Assembly: GCA_035048815.1 (NCBI GenBank)
Contig: JAUCBN010000024.1
Span: 5,826,001 to 5,890,000 of the forward strand
DNA from: Abelmoschus esculentus
Taxonomy: Eukaryota; Streptophyta; Magnoliopsida; Malvales; Malvaceae
Length of the DNA: 64,000 nt
Direction of reading: 5' to 3'
In this document: positions 1-9,590 of the stretch, piece by piece
Numbering within the stretch: position 1 is the first letter of the stretch
Layout of the letters: the number at the start of each line of letters is the position of its first letter
Made by a program: the position numbers and the translations under genes
Notes under the pieces: generated by a model
What the model was told of the DNA's origin: nothing
Databases searched by the model: none
Seen by the model: the letters and a program-made list of their open reading frames with translations, nothing else

Positions 1-530
1 TAATTATAAAAAATAATACAACCTTCTTCCCCAACTACTCCATAAACAACTTAAACCTCCGAAGAAATTAGTATTCGGATGTTGAAGTATGGAAAATAAT
101 CGGAAATATCCATTATTGCCTTTAAATTTGTCTTTATTAGCAATAAACGAGTGGGAAAATGATATAAAAATGAGGACTTTTGAGTACTCATCATCTGCCG
201 AGGCAGTATTCTCCTCGAACAAAAATACATCTGAAAGAAATGACTTGACGAGGACACAAAAACAGGAACATCCGCTTCTCCTCCACTCAAAAGGGGAAGA
301 TGGTTGTTGCTGGAGATGCAATTTATTGCACTCTACCAGTAACCTAATTTTTATCTCTCTATCTTTATTTATGTTTTAGGAATTAGATTTTTAGTTTTTA
401 GATTCATGAATTATATTTAAATTTTTGCAATTTAAGTTTTTAAAATTTTTAATATTTCCACAGTTTTTAATTATCTTATTTATAGTATTTTAGGAATAAT
501 AAAATAAATGGAGATAACCAAGCCCAAACG
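1..530. other. no gene recognised
   Basis: Short overlapping open frames exist on both strands but none has a recognisable domain. The stretch is probably the upstream part of the decayed retroelement that follows, because it contains the palindrome CTGCCGAGGCAGT near 196, a motif that recurs in that element and in its relative at 25-32 kb. No 5-prime LTR for the following element can be seen here. Confidence 0.4.
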
Positions 531-690
531 CGGCCCAACCTAAGAAGAAAATATCTCAGTGGGAAACTTTCCGCCCAAGGCCAAATCTGTATCGTATCTG
601 CCGCCAATGTAGGCCAGCTGGACTTGCATCACGTGCACACCAAGAATAATGATGTCACCGCTATCGCCTCAACGGTCCGTTGCCTTCGCC

Positions 691-700
691 TATAAATACA
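691..700 (+). promoter_or_regulatory. TATA box of internal retroelement promoter
   Basis: TATAAATACA lies 93 bases before an ATG at 784 that opens the Transposase_32-like frame. The sequence between is pyrimidine-rich, like a plant 5-prime leader. The related element at 25-32 kb has CTATATAAAC upstream of the ATG of the equivalent frame, which supports a real internal promoter. Function is inferred. Confidence 0.5.
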
Positions 701-783
701 CAAGCAATGTTCACCTCATTCACACTTGTTTTCTACTACCATTACTCTGCCAAAATTCTTCTCCGCTTCTTCACAAACAAAAT

Positions 784-2308
784 ATGAAAACCCCACGACC
801 AACCTCTGCTGGAGCAGCAAAGTTCAAACGATTTCTACACTAGAAGTCGAACATGAATATGAGAGAAACTTCAAGAACTGCCAAATATGGGAGGAACAAG
901 GCTTCCAATACACCGATGAAGACAATCTGGGACTAAAGGCATTCATACTATCGAAGATCACCTTTCAAAGGTGGCAAAAATTTACAAAGCAACCAGATCC
1001 TGTAAATGTCGAATAGGTACGCGAATTTTATGACCATCGTCTAGTGCCTAACAATCCATACACCTACCTGAGAGGACGAGCAATTCTGGTGGCCGACATC
1101 ACCATCAACGTCTATTTCGACCTCTATATCAAAAATGACGAACACGCCACATTCGTTTCCGCCTTGGCAACCGAAGATTATGAGATGATGAAGGCGAAGC
1201 TCTGCTTACCAGGAACAGAATGGAATACGGGAAATCACCGTGGTTCCTTCACTCGCCGTAATCTCCGACTAGAGGCAAAGCTCTGGAATGCGTTCATAAA
1301 AAGAAATTTAATGCCGACTTCTCATAATCAAATTGTTGATCGACCGAGGATGACGCTCATTCATTCAATCATTCACAATAGGCGTATAGACGTTGGCCAA
1401 ATAATCACGAATAAATATTCGAGAGCGCCACCAAGGAGAGAGGTATGATGTATTTCTCATGCATTATTACATCATTGGGAATGCTGGAACGGGTTCCCAT
1501 ACTACAAATCGACACATTCACGCCTACAAGGAAACGATGGACTAGTAAGGTCTACATGAAAATGATACAAGTGGAGGAAGCCACTCCACACTCATACATC
1601 CGTCCCACTGCAGAGACAACACCTGCCAAGGCTGAACAACAGGTAGACCCAACTGAGCATACACCAAACGCACCAGCAGGAGTTTTGGAGATCCTATAGA
1701 CAATGGAGAGAAGGCAGCTGACCTTCATGACATACATCCGGGGGTTTAATAGCGCCATCATTGCCAGCATACATGATGCACTCCCAGCATGCTCGACCGT
1801 CTTCCCAAACTTCCCACTCGAGTTCTCCACGCCTCAGCCTCCCCTTGCTGCACCTGCTAATTCAGCACCATCTTTAGTAACAGTCCCTCTCTCTCCCGAC
1901 GTGTTGAATGTTGCAACAACAACTATAGAATCCTTCTCAGCAGACTCGGTAGCTAACTTCCTCCGAATGGACTCCATTAATAGAGGAGACACTCTAGAGC
2001 ACCCTACCACTCTCAAATAGAGTGACTCTGAGGTGGACTTGACCAACCAAGTAAAGTCCGTTGAGGAACTGTTAACCGCGGCACAAGGAGGGCAGAAGAG
2101 AAAAGCAACCTCTTCATCTTCGATCAATCTGGATATGGAGGAAGAACCAGCCACAGACCTCACTCCCGTTCAAGTCCAACCACCACGCTCGACCAAAAAG
2201 CCAATAGTGAGTCCACCAAAGGCGACCGCTGAGCAGTCACCAAAGAAACACTGCAAACTCCTAATCGATAGTGACTCGGAGGATTTCTTCAGATCCACCG
2301 AATTTTAA
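784..2308 (+). pseudogene. broken Transposase_32-like (putative plant transposon protein) ORF
   Basis: The reading frame starts at the ATG at 784 (MKTPRPTSAG), shifts frame near 840, and continues through residues such as EHEYERNF and FQYTDEDN to an in-frame TAG at 1014-1016. The same frame then runs on through NNPYTYLRGRA, GNHRGSFTRR and KLWNAFIKRNLMPTSHN to about 1446. Motifs of the last kind, a tract ending LMPTSHN followed by a LIHSII segment, are what I know from the PF20167 'putative plant transposon protein' domain carried by many plant gypsy-like elements. The 3-prime part (1445-2308) is Ser/Thr/Pro/Lys-rich low-complexity sequence with more stops. A homologous frame is on the minus strand at 27,492-28,971. 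With at least one frameshift and several stops the gene is dead. What the domain does in live elements is not established. Confidence 0.7.
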
Positions 2309-2406
2309 AAGGGCGATAGTCTTCCTTTTTTTGTTTTTATGTTTCTTTTATTTTCATTTTTTTTATTTTTTTGTCTTTTTCATGCATTGAGGATAAAACA
2401 TCTCTT

Positions 2407-2421
2407 GAGTTTGGGGGAGTA
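2407..2421 (+). other. internal polypurine-tract-like site
   Basis: GAGTTTGGGGGAGTA follows the end of the Transposase_32-like frame after a TTGAGGATAAAA stretch. It resembles the true 3-prime polypurine tract at 3205-3217 but lies about 800 bases upstream of it. The related element has the same doubled arrangement (minus strand, 27,345-27,360). Confidence 0.5.
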
Positions 2422-2788
2422 TTGGTCCTATTTTGTAATATATAATATCTGCAATGTATGGAAATTTTCTTAACTACCTTAATTATTGTGCCCTTAAGTC
2501 TGCCTTATCAACTACTTTTATATGTAATTTTTTTAAGACTGTTGAATTTTATTAAAACTGCCTCGGCAGTAATATATTTTCCAGCCGTCGTCGTAGTCTG
2601 CACCATTCATCAGACTTGAAGTCTGAAAGGTTTGCTAGGATTAATACTTAGGATTAGACTATGATCCTGAAAAATTTCAAACACTGCTAGTCTTAGTTGA
2701 TTTTAAAAGTTCTTTTATTTGAAAAGCAATAAGGATTTAGACTTAAGTTTTAAACTAAAGTTACCTATCACCAGCTCTAGTCAGTCCA

Positions 2789-2903
2789 TAGAGGTACCCA
2801 TCACTGGCTCTAGGACTTAGACTTTCTCCCACTTACTAGAGGTGCCCGAAATTAGCTCTAATGAGAATAACTAAACACTTGAGGTGACCGAAACTGGTTC
2901 AAG
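2789..2903 (+). other. three conserved 24-nt stem-loops in retroelement 3-prime region
   Basis: Three copies at 2789-2812, 2837-2860 and 2879-2902 each have a 5-bp stem (TAGAG/CTCTA twice, TTGAG/TTCAA once) around a 14-nt loop of the type GTGCCCGAAACTGG. The A-T to T-A swap in the third copy is matched on the other arm, which is compensatory. The related element has three more copies on its sense strand. A conserved RNA structure is inferred. Confidence 0.6.
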
Positions 2904-3204
2904 TAGTATAAGTATATAACAATATATATTTATATAAAATAAGGGTGAAAAAGAAAAAGAAGATTCGAATAAAAATTTAAGTCGAAAGTCTTGAGCTAGA
3001 AAAAAGATTAGAACTTAGAAAATCAACTTTGACACAGCTACGCACCCACTCACTAAGAATCATAGTCTAGTTCCGAGAAATTCCTAGAACCTAGAATAGG
3101 CCAAGTTAAGAAAAGATTTCTGTCGCGGCAGTCAAGGCGGTATACTACTTTAAAATTCCCGACTTAATTCTATCTTTTTATTGCTTGAGGACAAACAACA
3201 ATTC

Positions 3205-3217
3205 AAGTTTGAGGGTA
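3205..3217 (+). other. polypurine tract of the first retroelement
   Basis: AAGTTTGAGGGTA precedes the sequence TGATAAGTGCC, which I take as the first bases of the 3-prime LTR. The spacing and the preceding GAGGACAAACAACAATTC stretch match the arrangement at the 3-prime end of the related element H (minus strand near 26,547). Confidence 0.55.
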
Positions 3218-3219
3218 TT

Positions 3220-3990
3220 TGATAAGTGCCTCAAAATCCTATTTTTTATATCATTTTCTCACTCGATTATTGTCAATCAAGGACAGATTTAAGGACAATA
3301 ATAGGAAGTTCTGCTTATTTTCCATAACTCAGTATCCAATTACATAATTTATGAATTTATCTATAATTTGGCATAAAACAAATGCATTTGATGATTTTCT
3401 TTCTTAGACGAAAAATACATCATAAGAATGACCAAATAAGAGGATTGATACTGAATTAAAGAGAAACACCCACCATGACAACATTTTGAAGGCTGCGACA
3501 GCAGAGTAAAGATAACAACTGGTTCTCGACAAAAAGAGAAAAAGAATAGATTTCAACAATTCTCTTTGCTTAAGGATATGGAAGAGACATACAAGGATGC
3601 TCTGTCCAACTATAGAAAGTTGATTTGTCGACAAGGCATAACCCCGCCTAGTCATCTGCAGTGACCCTTAGTGCGACCCACCGAGGCGGCAAGTCAACCC
3701 ATTGCATTAATAAGTGGATAAATGATAAAACTAGATTCTCCTTTACAAAGCACTCAACTTGGTCTCACTTTCATTATATCCATTCTCTTATTTTATTTTA
3801 GTTTTCAAGTAGTTAATTTAGTTATCTCAAATCCACAAATTACTTGTGATTTTATTTTCAATAGTGCAGGTTTAAGAAGTAGTAAATTCGATACAGTCCC
3901 TGTGGGTTCGATATCTCAAATACTAAAATTTGGCAAAAGGTAGAATTTATAGGACTTTTGAGCCTTCACCAGTTAGATTGCTTCGTAGTG
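3220..3990 (+). mobile_element. 3-prime LTR of the first retroelement (right end uncertain)
   Basis: It begins TGATAAGTGCC directly after a polypurine tract. It contains CAGTCCCTGTGGGTTCGATATC near 3893, a sequence type common near the end of this LTR class (element H has CCCTGTGGAGACGATA in the same role on its sense strand). No matching 5-prime LTR is in the window, so the exact right boundary cannot be fixed. Confidence 0.45.
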
Positions 3991-4079
3991 TGAAATCCAA
4001 TTGTAAAGTATTCTCGTCATATTAATGTAAAATTTTAAAGTGTCACCTTAGTGGGCCGATGAATGGTCGCCTTAGATGT

Positions 4080-4990
4080 ATCGGTGGGTTATGCTTCGAT
4101 GACGACAAGTCAACAACTCATAGTTCGACAGAACTTCTTTTATTGACTCTTTGTTATCCCTAATTCAGAGTACTATTGAGGGCCACGTCTTGATAATACC
4201 TCTTGTTTTGAATCAAGGATGAACAACAACCAATGATATGATCCTCTAAGTTGTTGAAATCAAAAATTATCCCCAAGTCGGATTAGCCAATACAAAAGAG
4301 CAGAGACCATATTCACTCATTTTGTGAGCTTAATTATCCCTACTTTTGTCAAATATTTTTTTTCTTTGCAAAATTATGTTTCAAGATCGTATGCAAGAAA
4401 AAGTATACACCCAGAGTGAATAAACTATGAATTATAAAACTTGCATTAATAAAATTCAAATCACAATACAATGTTCTTCCATAAATAATCCACAAAATAA
4501 ATTAAGCCTATGGAAGAATTAGAACATAATGGTGATGGTGGCGGCTAAGGTTAAGGAAGGAAGCCTTGAATTCTAAAATATGTTCTATCTTATGCCTAGG
4601 GTTCGGTATATATAGGTCAAGCCTAGGTCAAAACCTCCCAAAATTATGATTACTAAATGGAATAAAATACAACTTTAATATTAAATAAAAGATCTTTATT
4701 TTATTTCTTAATTTTATTCCTCTTGGACTCTTTAATCTCGTAGCTTTGACCATGGCTTGCCTTCCTTTCTTTTTCTTTGTTTCTTCTCTCATTAGTCTCA
4801 ATAGCTTCAACTCTTTATTCTCTTTTTATCAAATACCATATTTCTTTGTTGTATTCCTTCTAAAACGGACAAATTGCTAACTTGGCGGGTGTTTTACTAT
4901 ATTAATCTGATCTACATCTTTCTCTATTCAACATCTATTGATAATATTTAGTGTCATTAGGCATTCTATTCCCTGTCTAAGAGAGAAAAC
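4080..4990 (-). mobile_element. degenerate LTR related to element H
   Basis: Stretches here align by eye to the LTRs of element H in the same orientation. One is the block ACGTCTTGATAATACCTCTTG...GAATCAA...AACCAA near 4185-4230 (compare 25,650-25,700). Another is the block GAACATAAT...CCTAGGGTTCGGTATATATAGGTCAAGCCTAGG near 4525-4630 (compare 25,970-26,070). It is far more diverged than the two H LTRs are from each other and shows no partner LTR, so it is an old LTR or LTR fragment. The boundaries are approximate. Confidence 0.5.
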
Positions 4991-5007
4991 TACAATCGTT
5001 CTCATTT

Positions 5008-7514
5008 TGTAACACCCCAAAATTGGACCTAGAAGTTTAGAGGCTGGTTTAGAATTCTAGTGGACCGATTTTGTCGGTTTAGCCTAGTTCTGGATTAAAT
5101 ACAAAAAATTAATTTTTAATTAAAATAAATTATGTAAAAATATTATAAAATCATTAATTAATATATATTATATTTTGTTCAAATCAATTTTAAAAATCGA
5201 CCCTTGAAACCCTAAGATTTTAAAATTAGTGGTCGTTTTGTAAAAATTAAAAATTTTGGGACAATTTTATGAAACAAGTCAAAAATTTGAGTCTTTAAGG
5301 GGCTTTGATCCAATTATAATCCTAGATGGTCTAGGCTTTCCAAATATTAATTAATTAAGCCCAAAATCTATTTTAAATTAAATAACTTAATTAAACTCTT
5401 AAAACCCTTTTTAATTAACCCAAACATAACCTATTTTTCTAATTTTTGTTTCCCTCATTTAAGGCAACTTTTCATCAAGTTTTCAAGGTAAAAACTCATT
5501 TTTTTTCAATAAAAATCGTTTACAATAATTATCTTAATTTTTCTCCTTCAAATTTTCTTGTTTTCTCATCGTTTTCTCGTTTTAAAACTCGGAAAGCAAT
5601 TGGATCAGTTTTGGAGGTGAGATTTTGTCAATCCTGTAGAATAATAAAGTTCTTTACTGAAATTCCCAAGTGTCTTGGCTTGGAGAAATTATTTTAATCT
5701 TTTAATTTCATAAAATCGGTTATTCGGCTAAAAATCTCAATTTTCGTTTAAAGGTTTTTACCCACTGTTTTTTGGTCTTGAATGGATTATTTTTAATGTA
5801 TTAGGATGTTTATAAAATGTTTTTAATATCCCTAATCCCGGACTATAGTCTTAAGTGAAGTTTGGTGTGTTCCGACAAGTTTTCGGTTTAAATTTTGATA
5901 GGTTTTAAGCGATGCTGTGTAGGGATCCAACTTGTTGGTTTCTTTTGTGAGTTTAGAAGCATCAAAACCCTTCACTTGATGCTTGAAATAGGACAAGAGT
6001 TAGGTGATCACGTTTGAAGGCGTTCTAGTTTGTTTCGGTGGTTTGACAAGCATCGGTTATCGGTGAGTAGATCAATAGGGTCTAGATTGAACTATAAATA
6101 TTCAAAAGTCGTACATGTATAAATTCATTGTGTTTTGTATTTTGCCTTTTTTCTAATGCTATGTGACGGGAGTGGTACTCTCACATACGGGTTGATCAGA
6201 GTGGTACTTTCATCGAACACCAAGGTGAGATAATTCATGCTGAGAATGGTATCAACATGCGCATGCTCTAGGAGTGGTACTAACAGCGGTTGCCCATTTA
6301 TCCTAACGATTTGGAGTGGTACAAATCGGATCACTAGGACCAATATATGTTTTTACTTTTCTAAGGTAAGTGTCATAGTTTTCACTTGATTGTATATGGT
6401 ATTATGCATGCAAGGTTTTATGCATTGGTATGCATGTGATTTGAGTATTGCTATGTTGTTAGCATGTAAGACTTGAGCTTTGTACATTGAGATGCACGTG
6501 TAAGCATTGCTATGTCAATAGCATGTGAGACTTGTGTTTTAGCTTTTAAAGCATATGGTTACAAAAATTTTTTTACTAAAATCTAATGATGGCGTTGTTA
6601 GTCTTGGTTTGACGACACTTACTAAGTTTTAAAAGTGATATTGTTAGCCATATGCGTTTTATTTTAGGAAGAGCATGAGATGTTTTTAAATTGATAAAAT
6701 TGGTTTAATATGGGCTGCATTGTAAGGTGTTTTTATACTTGTTTTATTCACTCACTAAGCTTATGCTTACCCTCTCATTTACCTTGCAATACAGAGTATT
6801 TGATGTGGAGACAGTAAAGAGAAGCAAGGATTCAGGTAACCGTCAAGTGAATGCTCAAGTGTGTCTTTATAACATTGGTAGTTGTGAGAGAGTAATGGGG
6901 ATGGGTTATCATATTGTGAATAATACCTATGCTTTTGAGACTTGAAATGATTATATGCTTATACTTATTCGATAAATATCAAAGTTGATTTTAGCTCGTG
7001 ACTTTAACTTGAATTTCGAATTGATATTCCTTTAGTTATAATGTAGTTATTTTGAAGTTTGGTTCTTGATATCCCTATGTGTGAATTTGAGTATTGTTGA
7101 TAATGAAGCATGACTACTTATGAGTTGAATCTATGATGTTGTTATTTAGGTTGGAATACATCTAGAATTCATGTTGAGAATATTGAGGTAGTTCTTCTGT
7201 GTGTTTATAAGATTGTTGATGTTGATTCATACTCTTTGGAGTTCAATATATTATTACTAACTAGGTTGAATTGAATCTAGATAATATGCCATGATATGTG
7301 CTTAAAGTGTTTTTAGGTGAATTTGCATATAGAGAATGTCATGAAACCTTTGGAACCTGGAAATAGTCCCTAAATTTTGAGCATACAATTAAATGAATTA
7401 GAGATATTATTTTAAGTCTTAAATTTACGTTTAAGCATGAAATATACTTAATTAAATATTGATAATCTTAATTTCACAGTCAAGGTATAAAATTTTGGAA
7501 ATTATAATTAGGTC
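5008..7514 (+). repeat. left LTR of element C, first part
   Basis: It matches 21,496-24,430 of the right LTR, from TGTAACACCCC through the shared block around CACTAAGCTTATGCTTACCCTCTC to ATTATAATTAGGTC. It lacks about 430 bases that the right LTR has near 22,558-22,990 (junction near 6,063). The LTR is interrupted at 7514 by element D and resumes at 17,565. Short open frames inside it, such as those at 6125-6343 and 6727-6945, recur in the other LTR copies and are LTR sequence, not genes. Confidence 0.85.
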
Positions 7515-8607
7515 GGTAGCGATCTTAAAAAACGAGTTTCAGTGATGTCGCTAAAAATATTCTTTTTCATTATTGGAAAACATTTTCGGTGTGTCATTTT
7601 GAAATTAATGTCTTCCACGTGGGACTTTCGGTTTAAAAATGATTTTTTGAAAGTTGGAGTCGTCATCGACCATTTTGGTAGACTAGACACCATAAAACTA
7701 GAGATTTTAAAAGTTGGGGTTCGAGAGTCAGTTACGGATGAGGAAGGATTAGCACCCCACACTGTCCAAAAATTGGTACTTTGTTTATTTACCGCTTTAC
7801 TAATATTAAATCTTTCGGGCTAATTCGACGATCCAATTATGGATTTAACATATCCTTTATGGGATATGGATTTAACATATCCTTTCATATTTTGCAGGTT
7901 TTGAGTCGCCGATAGGTCTTGTGGTGGTCAGATGGCAGTAGCAGGCGAAGACTAGTCAGGTGTGAGAATTCGAAATGTTAGCCTTGGGAACTGATGAGCG
8001 TGTGTGCGCGTGTGGTAAACTGAGGGTCTTGATCTTGACCGTCCATCCTTTATCTGATCCGAGGGTTGGTGTTGGGCGGCTGCAAGCATAAACATGCTTA
8101 GGGTTAGGGTTTGTTAGGTTATTATAATATTTGGGCTTTGTAATGTTGGGTTTGTAATAAAAACAAAACCTGGGCTCTGTAACTAAACGTGGACTTCATC
8201 TGATTTATAAACTTAAGATTTATTAACATATTTTTGTCTTTTTATATTTAATTATTGGGTCATTATTATTTAATTATAAATAAACACAATAATACTATAT
8301 AACAAAAAGAAATGCACACAACGTAAATAAAAAATAAAAATAGTAAAAACAACACACACATATTGTATAACACACGCATGTAATGTATATACACATATAG
8401 GTACACATACATAAGAAATGCATATTAGACACACATATATACTTACACCAAATATTTGTAATAAAAGTATGTACATATAGCTCACATATATATATTGGAC
8501 ACACAAACATACAAAATACACATAACATACTTATATAACATGGCCCTTATTCGAAATGCTTTGAAATTTAAAGATTTTAACTTCACGGTTAAAAATGGGT
8601 GATTACA
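7515..8607 (-). repeat. 3-prime LTR of element D (short copy, 1.09 kb)
   Basis: It is the sense-strand 3-prime LTR. Compared with the other LTR it lacks about 1.67 kb (the stretch 15,152-16,820). At the join a 21-base sequence is duplicated in tandem (7838-7858 and 7865-7885) and is present once in the long copy, near 16,823. An AT- and CA-rich stretch at 8290-8530 recurs in the other LTR. Confidence 0.85.
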
Positions 8608-8622
8608 GTTGTCCCTCTTTGT
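8608..8622 (-). other. polypurine tract of element D
   Basis: On the minus strand the bases AAAGAGGGACAAC stand directly before the LTR start TGTAATCACCC. This is the usual form and place of a gypsy polypurine tract and confirms that the element reads on the minus strand. Confidence 0.65.
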
Positions 8623-8749
8623 CCGTTCTTATGAAACAAGAACAGGACAAAGACCATAAACATCCATTTTTAACCGACTTACCCGTCAAATGTCTGGGAA
8701 TAGTGTGTTTTCTGAAACTCTCCACCTTCCTTGACTGATTCTTGAGGCT

Positions 8750-9590
8750 CGTAAGTTCTTTCTATATAGAACTCGCTTGCCTTCTGGTAGCTGTAGGTCA
8801 TTCCTATATATGACCATTTGCCTTTTAAGCTAATCTTGCGAATGAAAGCTCCTCCTATATAGAACTTTTGTCTCTAGATCTTGAGTTGAGGTTTCTTCTG
8901 AATAAAACCTTTACCCTAAAGTCTTGAGTTATGTCCCCTCTTGTATGGAGCTTTTCACTCAGACTATGACGAAGATAGGGGTTCCTCCTATATGAAACTC
9001 CATGTCTTCCCTGCTGCCGATCTCTCTAAATATAAAACCTTCAATGTCACGATGAATCTTGCAAAATAAGGTCCCTCCTATATAAAACTCTTGCTTCTAG
9101 ATCCGGAGTTAGGGTTTCCCCTATATGAAACCTTTCACTCTAAAGTCTCGAGTTGTTTTCCTCTCCTATATGAAGCTTCAATCTCAGAGACGAAAACGAA
9201 AATGAGGGTCCCTCCTATATAGAACTCTTCACTTCGGTGTTGTCAATTTCTCCTATATGAAACCATCACGTCATGAATAAACTTTTCCACCGGTAACTCT
9301 TTCTGTATAGATCTTCGAATTTTTTTGTGAGTGTTTGTGAGTTCTTTCTGTATAGAACTGATGCAAATTCTCTTTTTGTGGGACTCGAATCATGTTGGTA
9401 CCCTCTGTATGGAACCTTCATCTCCAAGTCTTTCGGGACTTACTTCAAATGACTGTGAATCTTCTTTTTGAATTGGGACTCACGCTAGAGTGGCTGCCAA
9501 TCTTCTTTTTGAATTGGGAATCACGCCAGAGTGACTGCCAAAAATATTTTTCTTTGGGTCTCATGTCGGGAAGGCTGTCAGTTTCTTCTA
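8750..9590. repeat. degenerate minisatellite, about 45-bp period
   Basis: A core of the form TCCTATATAGAACTC or TCCTATATGAAAC recurs at about 8761, 8803, 8853, 8986, 9025, 9076, 9118, 9163, 9213, 9251, 9300 and 9347, with spacings of 38-51 bases and weak copies between. It passes into two clear copies of a 41-bp unit (AATCTTCTTTTTGAATTGGG core) near 9462 and 9503. It lies in the 3-prime non-coding part of element D. Confidence 0.65.

Noticed and set aside
6125..6945. Small frames at 6125-6343 and 6727-6945 with homologues near 23,019, 23,645, 53,789 and 54,369
   Set aside because: They look conserved only because they lie in four copies of the same LTR; frame is not preserved.
7542..7823. 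93-residue frame with a similar one at 14,778-15,155
   Set aside because: Terminal part of the two LTRs of element D, not a gene family.
8097..8115. TTAGGGTTAGGGTTT, telomere-like sequence (also near 17,057)
   Set aside because: Only about two units and it lies at the same place in both LTRs of element D, so it is part of the LTR, not an interstitial telomere.
8290..8540. CA/TA-rich open frames on the minus strand (also 17,171-17,540)
   Set aside because: Low-complexity sequence repeated in both D LTRs; the Cys/Tyr/Val-rich translations are composition artefacts.
8750..9590. CRISPR-like array
   Set aside because: Spacing is regular but both repeat and spacer are degenerate tandem copies, and this is plant retrotransposon sequence.
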